64,000 bases of DNA, from assembly GCF_019049245.1 (NCBI RefSeq), contig NZ_JAGMUK010000038.1:72287-136286 (forward strand), in the 5' to 3' direction. The notes beneath the pieces are model-generated. The model was given only the letters and a program-made list of their open reading frames with translations, was not told the DNA's origin and ran no database searches. Position numbers and translations under genes: made by a program. Positions 8,781 through 16,997 of the stretch are shown piece after piece; the first letter of the stretch is position 1; each line of letters starts with the position of its first letter. Source of the stretch: Streptomyces sp. AC555_RSS877 (GTDB lineage Bacteria > Actinomycetota > Actinomycetes > Streptomycetales > Streptomycetaceae).

Positions 8781-9449
8781 TCAGCGCGACTGTTCGTCCG
8801 CGGTGGCCGTCATCCGGTCGACCAGGTCGCACCAGCCGGCCTCCAGGCGCTCCGAGGGCATCCCGCACTGCCGGGTCAGGTGATGGACCAGGTCGGGGCT
8901 CACGTATCCCATCAGCGTGTGGGCGAGGAGCTCGACGTCCGCGTCCGGGACCGCCTGGCGCAGCAGCAGGGCGACATGGCTGTGCAGGACGCGGCGGGGC
9001 GGGTTGGAGAACCGTCGTTCCGCGCTCGGTTCGGCAGCCAGCTGCAGGTCGAGTTCGTCGGCCGAACGGCGCAGCAGGGCGCAGCCGAACGCCCGCAGCC
9101 GCTCGACAGGGGGCGCCCCGGGGCCCAGCGGCGGGGGGCCGCTGAGGAAGGCGGCCTGGAACTTCTTCTCGGAGTGGTCGAGCAGGGCGGTCAGCAGGCC
9201 GGTGCGGTCGCCGAAGCGCCTGAAGACCGTCCCCTTGCCGACGTTGGCGGCGACGGCCACCGCCTCCATCGTCACTCCGGCCGCGCCGTGCTCCGCCACC
9301 AGCCGGGCGGCTGCCTCCAGCAGCCGGGCCCGGTTGCGCGCGGCGTCGGCGCGCAGGCCGGGCTCCTCCTCGAAGGAACCGACCTGCAGCAACTCGGGCT
9401 GGACGGCGGGCTCCTGAGGCTGCGGGAAGGGGGGCAGGACGGCGGACAT
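8781..9449 (-). CDS. TetR family transcriptional regulator
   Basis: A 222-residue TetR-type repressor. The N-terminal HTH (VTMEAVAVAANVGKGTVFRRFGDR) is canonical and the C-terminal ligand domain is variable. It is divergent from an NADPH-dependent FMN reductase gene, and two near-perfect palindromes sit between them, so it very likely represses that gene and itself. The start is uncertain: ATG 9449, ATG 9467 and TTG 9476 are in frame and none has a clear Shine-Dalgarno; an upstream start would run the message into the first palindrome. The inducer is unknown. Confidence 0.88.
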   Translation of the reverse strand: MSAVLPPFPQPQEPAVQPELLQVGSFEEEPGLRADAARNRARLLEAAARLVAEHGAAGVTMEAVAVAANVGKGTVFRRFGDRTGLLTALLDHSEKKFQAAFLSGPPPLGPGAPPVERLRAFGCALLRRSADELDLQLAAEPSAERRFSNPPRRVLHSHVALLLRQAVPDADVELLAHTLMGYVSPDLVHHLTRQCGMPSERLEAGWCDLVDRMTATADEQSR

Positions 9450-9476
9450 GAAATCAGCGTAAAGCATCGGGAACAA

Positions 9477-9496
9477 AACTGGACCGCGGTCCGGTT
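9477..9496. promoter_or_regulatory. TetR-type operator, site 1
   Basis: AACTGGACCGCGGTCCGGTT, with a perfect 12-base palindromic core (9481-9492) and near-symmetric flanks. It lies between the divergent TetR and FMN reductase genes and 36 bases (centre to centre) from a second copy. Confidence 0.7.
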
Positions 9497-9515
9497 AGGA
9501 TGCTAGAAAGTTAAA

Positions 9516-9529
9516 CGGACCTCGGTCCG
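9516..9529. promoter_or_regulatory. TetR-type operator, site 2
   Basis: CGGACCTCGGTCCG, the same half-site GGACC as site 1 with one mismatched base pair in the centre. It is 38 bases upstream of the FMN reductase start, a position where a bound repressor would block the promoter. Confidence 0.65.
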
Positions 9530-9567
9530 GATCGTCACGGCACCTTTTCAGCACCCGGGAGTTTCGT

Positions 9568-10131
9568 ATGTCTGTTCGCATCCTCGCGCTCGTCGGCAGC
9601 CTCCGCGCCGGTTCGACCAACCGCCAGCTCGCCGAGGCAGCCGTCAAGCACGCGCCCGAGGGCGCCGACGTGGTGTTGTTCGAGGGCCTGGCCGACATCC
9701 CCTTCTACAACGAGGACGTCGACGTCGAGGGCAGCGTCCCGGCCGCCGCCGCCAAGCTGCGTGAGGCCGCCGGCTCCGCCGACGCCTTCCTGTTCTTCTC
9801 TCCCGAGTACAACGGCACCATCCCGGCCGTCCTGAAGAACGCGATCGACTGGCTGTCCCGCCCGTACGGCGCCGGCGCCTTCGGCGGCAAGCCCGTCGCC
9901 GTGGTCGGCACCGCCTTCGGCCAGTACGGCGGCGTCTGGGCGCAGGACGAGGCCCGCAAGGCCGTGGGCATCGCCGGCGGCAAGGTGATCGAGGACCTCA
10001 AGCTGTCCATCCCCGGCTCCCTGACCCGCTTCGCCGAGACCCACCCGGCCGACGACGCCGAGGTCGCCGCGCAGCTCACCGAGGTCGTCGCCCGCCTGCA
10101 CGGCCACGCCGGCGAAGTGGTCGCCGCCTGA
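9568..10131 (+). CDS. NADPH-dependent FMN reductase (flavodoxin fold)
   Basis: A 187-residue flavodoxin-like NAD(P)H-dependent FMN reductase. The phosphate-binding loop GSLRAGSTNRQLAE is near the N-terminus, followed by the family signature SPEYNGTIPAVLKNAIDWLSRP. These enzymes reduce FMN, quinones, azo compounds or chromate; the real substrate cannot be read from sequence. ATG 9568 has GGGAG upstream. The gene is divergent from a TetR repressor with two operators in between, so expression is probably induced by a compound that binds that repressor. Confidence 0.9.
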   Translation: MSVRILALVGSLRAGSTNRQLAEAAVKHAPEGADVVLFEGLADIPFYNEDVDVEGSVPAAAAKLREAAGSADAFLFFSPEYNGTIPAVLKNAIDWLSRPYGAGAFGGKPVAVVGTAFGQYGGVWAQDEARKAVGIAGGKVIEDLKLSIPGSLTRFAETHPADDAEVAAQLTEVVARLHGHAGEVVAA

Positions 10132-10182
10132 CGGGTCAGGACCCCGCACAGGGCTGGAACCGCCGTATCACCACAGGTCCCG

Positions 10183-10219
10183 GAGGGGGCCGGAGCGCAC
10201 GCAGCGCTCCGGCCCCCTC
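10183..10219. terminator. Strong bidirectional terminator hairpin
   Basis: A perfect 15-base-pair stem (10183-10197 with 10205-10219) and a 7-base loop between the convergent FMN reductase and LysR genes. Confidence 0.85.
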
Positions 10220-10253
10220 GGCGTCGTCCTGCGCGGGCCGCGCCGCTCGTACA

Positions 10254-11159
10254 TCACGCCACCGCCGTGGGCGCCAACTCCCGCAGCTCCGCCAGCGCGG
10301 CCACCACGGCCGGGCGGGTCCGGCCGCCCCGGCGGGTGCAGGTGAGCAGTTTGCGGTGCGGGTCGCCCGTGCACTGCACGCGGGCGATCGGCAGGTGCGG
10401 GGTGAGGTGGGCCAGCCGGGGGATCAGCGCGACGCCCAGCCGGTTGGCGACCAGGTGGGCCGTGACGTTCCAGTCCAGCGCGTGATGGACGATGTCCGGC
10501 GTGAACCCGGCCTCGCCGCAGGCCGACAGCACATGCGGACGACAGGGGCTTTCCGGGAGCGGGGCGATCCAGTCCTCGCGCGCCGCCTCCGCGAGGTCGA
10601 CGCGTCCGCGCCCGGCCAGCGGATGGTCCGCGGGGACGACCAGGTCGAAGGGGTCGTCCAGGAGGGGCTGCTGGTCGAAGCGCGCGTCGCCGAGCGGCGG
10701 GTTGTGCGGGGTCGCCTCGACGACCGCCAGATCGGTCTCCCCCTCGAACAACAGGTCGAAGCTCTCCGGCACGCCCGCCTCCCGGATCCGGACAGCCAGC
10801 CGCGGGTGCCGCTCGCGCAGCCGGGCCGCCATCGGGGCCAGCAGCACCGAGATGAGCACCGGGAAACCACTCGCACGCAGCGGCCCGGCGGGCTCGCCGT
10901 GGTCGGCCCGCAGGTCGAGTTCGGCCTGTTCCCAGCGGGCCTGGATGGCGTCGGCATGCGCGAGCAGACTCTCGGCGGCCGGGGTGAGCCGTACTCCGCG
11001 CCCCTGCGGTTCGAGGAGGTCGACGCCCAGATCGCGGGCGAGCTGGCGGATCTGCTGGGAGGCTGCGGAGGTCGTGAAGTGCAGGGCGGCCGCCGCGGCG
11101 GTGACCGTGCCGTAGTGCGCCACCGCCCGCAGGACATGAAGCCGACGCAGGTCAATCAT
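10254..11159 (-). CDS. LysR family transcriptional regulator
   Basis: A 301-residue LysR-type regulator. The winged HTH is at the N-terminus (IDLRRLHVLRAVAHYGTVTAAAAALH, SAASQQIRQLARDLG), then the helical linker and a two-lobed effector-binding domain. I use ATG 11159, which gives the family-typical start; GTG 11168 is also in frame. It is divergent from a small Cys-containing protein gene across 113 bases. Control of that gene is possible but not shown; LysR regulators often act on divergent neighbours. Confidence 0.9.
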   Translation of the reverse strand: MIDLRRLHVLRAVAHYGTVTAAAAALHFTTSAASQQIRQLARDLGVDLLEPQGRGVRLTPAAESLLAHADAIQARWEQAELDLRADHGEPAGPLRASGFPVLISVLLAPMAARLRERHPRLAVRIREAGVPESFDLLFEGETDLAVVEATPHNPPLGDARFDQQPLLDDPFDLVVPADHPLAGRGRVDLAEAAREDWIAPLPESPCRPHVLSACGEAGFTPDIVHHALDWNVTAHLVANRLGVALIPRLAHLTPHLPIARVQCTGDPHRKLLTCTRRGGRTRPAVVAALAELRELAPTAVA

Positions 11160-11272
11160 GAAGTCCACGCTTCAAGGTCGGCTCCGGAAAGTCAACCTGG
11201 ACGTGCCCGAAGACCCCGACGCACCCTGGCTGTGTCGCGACGGCCCATCAGCCCCCGTACGCAGGAGTCCCC

Positions 11273-11500
11273 ATGACCAGCACGACCGGCACGACCGGCG
11301 CCGTCTGCCCGCACTGCGGCTGGCCCGACGGCGCCGAGCCCTTCCAGGTGGTGTCCCGGCACGGCACGGCGGCGGGAACCACGGTGTGGACCCGCTGCGG
11401 CTGCGGTTCACTGCAGGTGCGCGTCGCGGACGGCCGGGGCACGCGGATCGTCTCCCGCAGCCGCCCGGCCACCGCTCGGGCCGGCTCCGCCGGCCGCTGA
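11273..11500 (+). CDS. Small putative zinc-ribbon protein
   Basis: A 75-residue protein with CPHC at residues 12-15 and CGC at 42-44, a spacing that suggests a zinc ribbon. The core PFQVVSRHGTAAGTTVWTRCGCGSLQVR looks like a compact beta fold; the C-terminus is basic. CAGGAG lies just upstream of ATG 11273. I recall similar short hypothetical proteins in streptomycetes but no function. It is divergent from LysR and convergent with terC. Confidence 0.65.
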   Translation: MTSTTGTTGAVCPHCGWPDGAEPFQVVSRHGTAAGTTVWTRCGCGSLQVRVADGRGTRIVSRSRPATARAGSAGR

Positions 11501-11528
11501 ACTGAAGTCGAACGTGACCGGGGTGCCG

Positions 11529-12497
11529 TCAGGCCACGCGTTCGGGCTCGGCGGCCTCCTGCTTCCTCGCGGCCCGCAGGCTGGTCAGCGTGGTGACCGT
11601 CAGGACGAGCACGATGAAGCCCAGCGAGAAGGGGATGCCGATCTCCGGGACGTGGACGCCGGACTCGTGCAGCGCGTGCAGGACCAGCTTGACGCCGATG
11701 AAGCCGAGGATGATCGACAGGCCGTAACTGAGGTGGACCAGCTTCCTGAGCAGACCACCGATCAGGAAGTACAGCTGCCTCAGGCCCATCAGCGCGAACG
11801 CGTTGGCCGTGAACACGATGTACGGGTCCTGGGTGAGCCCGTAGATGGCGGGAATCGAGTCCAGGGCGAACAGCACGTCGGTGGAGCCGATCGCGAGCAT
11901 CACGACCAGCATCGGGGTCATCACCCGCTTGCCGTTCTCCTGCACCCACAGCTTGGTGCCGTGGTACCGGTCGGCCACACCGAAGCGCTTCTCCACCGCT
12001 TTCAGCAGCTTGTTCTCCTGGTACTCCTCGTCGTGCCCTTCCTTACGGGCGTCCTGGATCAGCTTCCAGGCGGTCCAGATCAGAAAGGCACCGAAGAGGT
12101 AGAACACCCACGAGAACGCGGAGATGATCGCCGCACCGGCCGCGATGAAACCCGCCCGCAGCACGAGTGCCATGATCACGCCGACCATCAGCACGCGCTG
12201 CTGGTACTGGGACGGAACCGCGAACTTCCCCATGATGAGTACGAAGACAAAGAGGTTGTCGACGCTCAGCGACTTCTCCGTGACGTATCCGGCGAAGAAC
12301 TCACCGGTGGGCTTGGCACCACCGAAGACGAACAGGGCGACGCCGAACAGGCAGGCAAGGACGATCCAGACGACCGTCCAGGTCCCCGCCTCCCGCACCG
12401 AGACGTCATGGGGCTTCCTGCCGATGAAGAAGTCCGCGGCGACCAGCGCGCACAGGGCTGCGACGGTCAGCAGCCAGACGGTGACAGAGACGTTCAC
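11529..12497 (-). CDS. TerC family integral membrane protein
   Basis: A 322-residue polytopic membrane protein of the TerC/Alx family, linked to tellurite resistance and to manganese or other metal export. Conserved acidic membrane motifs are present: SVDNLFVFVLIM and FALDSIPAIYGLTQDPYIVF, with the Asp residues that probably bind metal. The start is GTG 12497, with AGGAG 5 bases upstream, giving a signal-less first helix (VTVWLLTVAALCALVAADFF). A cytoplasmic loop around the middle is highly charged. It is divergent from an esterase gene across 246 bases that hold two palindromes. Confidence 0.9.
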   Translation of the reverse strand: MNVSVTVWLLTVAALCALVAADFFIGRKPHDVSVREAGTWTVVWIVLACLFGVALFVFGGAKPTGEFFAGYVTEKSLSVDNLFVFVLIMGKFAVPSQYQQRVLMVGVIMALVLRAGFIAAGAAIISAFSWVFYLFGAFLIWTAWKLIQDARKEGHDEEYQENKLLKAVEKRFGVADRYHGTKLWVQENGKRVMTPMLVVMLAIGSTDVLFALDSIPAIYGLTQDPYIVFTANAFALMGLRQLYFLIGGLLRKLVHLSYGLSIILGFIGVKLVLHALHESGVHVPEIGIPFSLGFIVLVLTVTTLTSLRAARKQEAAEPERVA

Positions 12498-12639
12498 TGA
12501 TACTCCTGGTGCGTGGGGGGCATCGACAGCGTCGTCAGCGCATCGGATCCCTTCCACCGACGGAAGATGAAGAACTGGCCATGTCTCGGCAAAGAACGGC
12601 AGGTCAGACCGGGACATGGCGGAAAAGTACGGGCACCCA

Positions 12640-12675
12640 CCCGCCGTACGGCGGGCAGGTTCCGCCGTACGGCGG
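12640..12675. promoter_or_regulatory. Pair of CCGCCGTACGGCGG palindromes
   Basis: Two perfect palindromes, 12640-12655 (16 bases) and 12662-12675 (14 bases), share the core CCGCCGTACGGCGG and have centres exactly 21 bases apart, two helical turns. They lie 68 bases upstream of the esterase start and in the terC-esterase divergent region, which suggests cooperative binding by a dimeric regulator. Confidence 0.6.
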
Positions 12676-12743
12676 CGCTCCGCGCCCGTCGCGTGCGCGA
12701 ATCATGGCGCAACGAGCCGCCGCGCCCCGCGTCAGGAGATCCC

Positions 12744-13727
12744 ATGAGCCTCGTCCCACCCCCGTTCGACCCGGAACTCGCCGCCGCCCTGGAGATGATC
12801 AAGGACGTGCTGTCCCCCGGGCTCACCCCGGAAGAGATCGACGTCCTGCGCACCGGGCCGGCCATCCTGATGCTGGCCGAGCTGGACCTGACCTTGGACG
12901 GGCACTTCGAGGTCGAGGACCGTACGGTGCCGGGTCCCGAGGGCGAGCCCGACATCTCGCTGCTGATCTGCCGGCCGGCCGCACCTGAACTCGCGGGCGT
13001 GCCGCTGCCGGTCGTCTACCACGTGCACGGCGGCGGCATGATCCTCGGCAACAACCGGGTCGGCGTGGACGTGCCGCTGGCCTGGGCGAAGGAGCTGGGC
13101 GCGGTCGTGGTGTCGGTGGAGTACCGACTGGCGCCGGAGCACCCGCACCCGGCGCCGGTCGAGGACGTCTACGCCGGCCTCGTCTGGACGGCGGAGCACG
13201 CCGCGGAGATCGGCGGCGACCCGGACCGCATCGTCGTGGCGGGCGCCAGCGCGGGCGGCGGTCTTTCCGCGGCGCTGGCCCTGCTCACGCGGGACCGCAA
13301 GGGGCCGGAGCTGATCGGCCAGGTACTGCTGTGCCCGATGCTGGACGACCGCAACGACACCCCGTCCTCGCACCAGATGGCGGGCCTCGGCGTGTGGGAC
13401 CGCACCGCCAACGAGACCGGCTGGGGAGCGCTTCTCGGCGAGGCGCGCGGCGGTTCCGACGTGTCCGCGTACGCGGCGCCGGCCCGCGCCGAGGACCTGT
13501 CCGGGCTGCCGCCGGCCTTCCTCGACGTGGGCTCCGCGGAGACCTTCCGGGACGAGGTCGTCGCCTACGCCTCCCGGCTCTGGCAGGCGGGAGGGGTGGC
13601 CGAGCTGCACGTGTGGCCCGGCGGCTTCCACGGCTTCGACGGCTCCGCCCCCCAGGCGGCACTCTCCCAGACGGCCCGCGCGGCCCAGTCGACGTGGCTG
13701 CGGAGGCTGCTGGGCGGGGGGATCTGA
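12744..13727 (+). CDS. Alpha/beta hydrolase, hormone-sensitive-lipase family esterase
   Basis: A 327-residue HSL-type (abhydrolase_3) carboxylesterase. The oxyanion-hole motif HGGG is at residues 95-98 and the nucleophile elbow GASAG at 167-171 with Ser169. The catalytic Asp is in the segment LDVGSAETF and the His in GGFHGFD. Such enzymes cleave short- and medium-chain esters in the cytoplasm; no signal peptide is visible. ATG 12744 follows CAGGAG. The frame stays open upstream to 12513, but that part is not conserved-looking and lacks a ribosome site. A repeat tract begins directly after the stop. Confidence 0.92.
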   Translation: MSLVPPPFDPELAAALEMIKDVLSPGLTPEEIDVLRTGPAILMLAELDLTLDGHFEVEDRTVPGPEGEPDISLLICRPAAPELAGVPLPVVYHVHGGGMILGNNRVGVDVPLAWAKELGAVVVSVEYRLAPEHPHPAPVEDVYAGLVWTAEHAAEIGGDPDRIVVAGASAGGGLSAALALLTRDRKGPELIGQVLLCPMLDDRNDTPSSHQMAGLGVWDRTANETGWGALLGEARGGSDVSAYAAPARAEDLSGLPPAFLDVGSAETFRDEVVAYASRLWQAGGVAELHVWPGGFHGFDGSAPQAALSQTARAAQSTWLRRLLGGGI

Positions 13728-13744
13728 GGCCTCTGAAGCGCGGG

Positions 13745-14060
13745 GGGCTTGGGACACGGGGCTCTCTGGCACAGGTCTCTTGGGCACAGGCCCGCGGAGC
13801 GCAGGCCCTTGGAGCGTGGCCTTGGGCGCCGCTCTCGGCACGGGACTCGGGCGCAGGCCCATGGAGCGGCAAGTTTTTTCTCGGGGAAGGGTCGCACGGA
13901 CGCAGGTCCATGGGGCGCAGACCTCCGGGGGCGCAAACCTCCGGGCACAGGTCTCCGGGAACGCCAGGCCTCTCGGGCGCGGGCACTGCAGACGCAGGAC
14001 GCTGGAGGCGCGAGCCTTTCGGGCGCGGGCACTCGGAGCGCAGGCTCCGGGGGCGTATGG
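13745..14060. repeat. Degenerate tandem repeat, ~15-bp unit, about 20 copies
   Basis: The spacer between the esterase and the PucR-type gene is filled with imperfect units near 15 bases, approximate consensus GYCTCNCGGGCGCAG, all in one orientation. Units vary from 13 to 16 bases and are interrupted once by CAAGTTTTTTCTCGGGGAAG near 13869-13888. It is not a CRISPR array: units are adjacent with no unique spacers. Confidence 0.6.
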
Positions 14061-14139
14061 CGACCTCCAGGGCCGTGCGACCGAATGACCTCACTGCACA
14101 GGCTCCGCCGAACGGGACGGAATAGCGCACCATGGACGC

Positions 14140-15132
14140 ATGAAAGAGCTGGCCGGGCGCCTGACCGAGCTGGACCCGGACGCCGGCGCCGCCGTCCAGG
14201 TCATCGCCTACTTCGACCGACTGGCCGAGTCCCGGGCCGGGCTGGAGGCGCTGGTCCGTGGGGCCGCGGTGCTGGCCGGGGTGCCGGCGCGGCTGGTCGA
14301 CGCCGACCGGCGGGTGCACGTCCGTGTCGAGGCCGACGGCACCCGCCGGGAGACGGACCGTCCGCCGGACGCCGCCTGGCCGTCCGCCGCGCTGGCGCCG
14401 GGCGGGGCCGCGGCCCTGTGGCTGGAGCGGGCGGAGGCGGCGCCCCCCAGCGTGGTGGACGCGGTGATCCTGGAGCGGGCCGCCGGCGCCGTACGGCTCG
14501 TCCTCGACCGCACCCGGGGCCGGGCTCGCTCCGACGATCCCGCGCTGATCGAGACGGCCCTGGACGCCTCGGCCCCGGAACCCGCCCGGCTGCACGCGGT
14601 CCGCAAACTGGGCCTGGACCCCGCTGCACCCGCACGCGCCCTGGCCCCGCGCGACGGCCGGCCCCGGATCGTCGCCGCGCACCCGGAGGCCCGACTCCCC
14701 GCCGACCGGCTCGGCGTCGGCCCCGCCGTCCCGGTGCTGGACCTGCCGCTTTCCTGGGCCGCCGCCCGTACCGCCCTGCGGTTCACCGCGGACGGCACCG
14801 CACAGGACCCCGGACCGCGCGTGGTGTACGCCGACGAGCTCGGCGGCATCGCCCTGCTGGCCGACCTGGTCGCCCCGGGCGCCGAACCGCCGCCCGACGT
14901 CCGGGCCCTGGAAGCGGCGGCCGCGACCACGCCCTGGCTGCCGGCCACCCTGCACGCCGTGGCCGCGACGGCGAGCCTGCGCGCGGCGGCCGTCGAGATC
15001 AACGTGCACCACTCCACGCTCCAGGACCGGCTGACCCACGCCGAGCACCTGCTCGGCTGGCCCCTGCGCACACCGCAGGGCCGACTGCGCCTGCAGTTGG
15101 CCCTGACGATGCGGCATCTGGCGCGGTCGTAG
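14140..15132 (+). CDS. PucR-type helix-turn-helix regulator
   Basis: A 330-residue protein whose last ~60 residues form a PucR C-terminal HTH (HTH_30): ATASLRAAAVEINVHHSTLQDRLTHAEHLLGWPLRTPQGRLRLQLALTMRHL is spread over that end. The N-terminal two thirds is a GAF-like or degenerate sensor region rich in Ala and Arg without catalytic motifs. ATG 14140 may be leaderless or near-leaderless, as TAGCGC lies about 12 bases upstream. Target genes are unknown; neighbours are an esterase before and a MarR/CoA-transferase operon after. Confidence 0.78.
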   Translation: MKELAGRLTELDPDAGAAVQVIAYFDRLAESRAGLEALVRGAAVLAGVPARLVDADRRVHVRVEADGTRRETDRPPDAAWPSAALAPGGAAALWLERAEAAPPSVVDAVILERAAGAVRLVLDRTRGRARSDDPALIETALDASAPEPARLHAVRKLGLDPAAPARALAPRDGRPRIVAAHPEARLPADRLGVGPAVPVLDLPLSWAAARTALRFTADGTAQDPGPRVVYADELGGIALLADLVAPGAEPPPDVRALEAAAATTPWLPATLHAVAATASLRAAAVEINVHHSTLQDRLTHAEHLLGWPLRTPQGRLRLQLALTMRHLARS

Positions 15133-15205
15133 CGGGTCGCGCGCGTGCTGTCGGACGGCCACGGCGATCACGACGATCACGACGATCGATCCCGGCGATG
15201 CTTGC

Positions 15206-15224
15206 ATGCGCGCTATAAGCGCAT
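15206..15224. promoter_or_regulatory. Putative MarR operator
   Basis: ATGCGC-N7-GCGCAT, a perfect 6+6 inverted repeat with an AT-containing centre (GCTATAA), 68 bases before the MarR start. A wider ATGCTTG/CAAGCAT inverted pair (15198-15204, 15238-15244) brackets it. Size and placement fit MarR autoregulation. Confidence 0.5.
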
Positions 15225-15291
15225 CCGCTGGAAATTTCAAGCATGGCCTATCCTGGATGGTCAGTCACCTCGGGACGGAGGAGCAGGCCCC

Positions 15292-15750
15292 ATGACCGCC
15301 ACAGACCCCGCACTCACCGCCCTCGCACAGGGCTGGTGCGCCCTCTCCCTGCTGCACGGCAGGATCGAGGCCCACATCGAGCGGGCCCTGCAGACGGGGC
15401 ACGACCTGAGCGTGCGCGAGTACTCCCTGCTGGACGTCCTCGGCCGCCAGCACGACGGCGAGGGCGGTCACCTCCAGATGAAGCAGGTCGCCGACGCCGT
15501 CGTCCTCAGCCAGAGCGCCACCACCCGCCTGGTGACCCGCCTCGAAGACCGCGGCCTGCTCTCCCGCTACCTCTGCCCCACCGACCGCCGCGGCATCTAC
15601 ACCGACGTCACCCCGGCCGGTCGCGAACTCCTCGAAGAAGCCCGTCCCACCAACGAGAGGGCCCTGCGCGAAGCCCTCGACGAGGCCGCGCGGAACCGGG
15701 AACTCGCCCCGCTGGTACGGGCCGTCGAGACCCTCGGCGTGGCCGCATGA
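15292..15750 (+). CDS. MarR family transcriptional regulator
   Basis: A 152-residue MarR-type winged-helix regulator. The recognition region (LQMKQVADAVVLSQSATTRLVTRLEDRGLL) and the wing Asp-Arg motif (CPTDRRGIYTDVT) are clear. The start ATG 15292 has GGAGGAGCAGG upstream. Its stop overlaps the start of the CoA-transferase gene (ATGA), so the two are cotranscribed and probably translationally coupled. The natural ligand may be an aromatic acid or CoA ester handled by the downstream enzyme; this is inference from the pairing. Confidence 0.92.
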   Translation: MTATDPALTALAQGWCALSLLHGRIEAHIERALQTGHDLSVREYSLLDVLGRQHDGEGGHLQMKQVADAVVLSQSATTRLVTRLEDRGLLSRYLCPTDRRGIYTDVTPAGRELLEEARPTNERALREALDEAARNRELAPLVRAVETLGVAA

Positions 15751-16940
15751 GCCTGCCGCCGCTTCCGCTGTCCGGGATCACCGTGGTCAGCCTGGAGCAG
15801 GCGGTGGCCGCTCCCTTCGCCACCCGGCAGCTCGCCGATCTCGGTGCCCGGGTGATCAAGGTGGAGCGGCCGGGCGACGGCGACTTCGCGCGCCGCTACG
15901 ACACGACCGTGCACGGCCACTCCAGTTACTTCGTGTGGCTCAACCGGTCCAAGGAGTCCCTCACGCTCGACCTCAAGGACCCCCGGGGCCGCGAGATCCT
16001 GCACGAACTCCTCGGTGGCGCCGACGTGTTCGTGCAGAACCTCGCACCCGGAGCCGCCGACCGGCTCGGCCTCGGCGTGGACTGCCTCCAGGAGCGGTGG
16101 CCGCGACTGATCCCGTGCACGATCTCCGGTTACGGCACCTCCGGGCCGTGGGCCGACCGCAAGTCGTACGACCTGCTGGTGCAGTGCCAGACGGGCCTGG
16201 TGTCCCTGACCGGCACGGCCGACGAGACCGCCCGCGTCGGCATCTCCGTCGCCGACATCGCGGCCGGGATGTACGCCTATTCCGGCGTCCTCACCGCCCT
16301 GTTCACGCGCGCCACCACCGGCACGGCACACCCGGTGGAGGTGTCCCTGTTCGAGGCGCTGGCCGAGTGGATGGGCCAGCCCGCCAACTACACCCGGTAC
16401 GGCGGCACCCAGCCCCCGCGCCTGGGCACCCAGCACGCCACCATCGCGCCGTACGGCGCCTACACGGCCGCCGACGGCAGGGACGTGCTGTTCTCCATCC
16501 AGAACGAACGCGAGTGGGCCGCACTGTGCGCCGACTTCCTCGGGCGGCCCGAACTGGCCGCCGACCCGCGTTTCGCCACCGGCTCCGACCGGGTCGTCCA
16601 TCGCGATGAGCTCAACGCCGTCGTCGCCGAGCGCGTCGAGCGCTCCGCCGCCGAGGAGATCCTGAAGGACCTGGAGGCCATCGGCATCGCCTGTGCCGGG
16701 GTCAACGACATCGCCGGGTTCCTCGGCCACCCGGTCCTCGCCGCCCGTGGTCGCTGGCGCCAGGTGGGCGTGCCCGGCGGGGCGACGGTGCAGGCGTTGC
16801 TGCCGCCGGCCGACCTGGCGGGGCTGCCGGCACGCATGGACCCCGTACCGGGTGTGGGCGAGCACACCGAGGCGATCCTCGCGGAACTCGGCCGCGGCCC
16901 CGCCGACATCGAGGCACTGCGCGCCGACGCCGTCATCTGA
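15747..16940 (+). CDS. CaiB/BaiF family CoA-transferase
   Basis: A 397-residue class III CoA-transferase, which moves CoA between carboxylic acids through an enzyme-bound anhydride on a conserved Asp. The catalytic Asp170 is in GISVADIAAGMYA; other conserved segments are DLGARVIKVERPGDGDFAR, WLNRSKESLTLDLK and ISGYGTSGP. Length is typical (380-430). It overlaps the MarR gene by 4 bases. The acyl substrate cannot be read from sequence; alpha-methylacyl-CoA racemase relatives share the fold but the pattern here fits the transferase group. Confidence 0.9.
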   Translation: MSLPPLPLSGITVVSLEQAVAAPFATRQLADLGARVIKVERPGDGDFARRYDTTVHGHSSYFVWLNRSKESLTLDLKDPRGREILHELLGGADVFVQNLAPGAADRLGLGVDCLQERWPRLIPCTISGYGTSGPWADRKSYDLLVQCQTGLVSLTGTADETARVGISVADIAAGMYAYSGVLTALFTRATTGTAHPVEVSLFEALAEWMGQPANYTRYGGTQPPRLGTQHATIAPYGAYTAADGRDVLFSIQNEREWAALCADFLGRPELAADPRFATGSDRVVHRDELNAVVAERVERSAAEEILKDLEAIGIACAGVNDIAGFLGHPVLAARGRWRQVGVPGGATVQALLPPADLAGLPARMDPVPGVGEHTEAILAELGRGPADIEALRADAVI

Positions 16941-16997
16941 CCGCGGAGGACCACCGACGCGGCGGCCGAGTGCGGCCGGGCCGCCCGCGGGCGGGTC

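Noticed and set aside
6529..8883. A 784-codon open frame on the plus strand opposite pobA and the LacI gene
   Set aside because: It is a shadow of high-GC minus-strand genes with clear family motifs; its translation is low-complexity and matches nothing.
13745..14060. CRISPR array
   Set aside because: Units are contiguous and degenerate, with no unique spacers and no cas genes.
13285..15240. A 651-codon minus-strand open frame through the 15-bp repeat and the PucR-type gene
   Set aside because: It runs antisense to two well-supported genes; only the repeat part is of interest and is reported separately.
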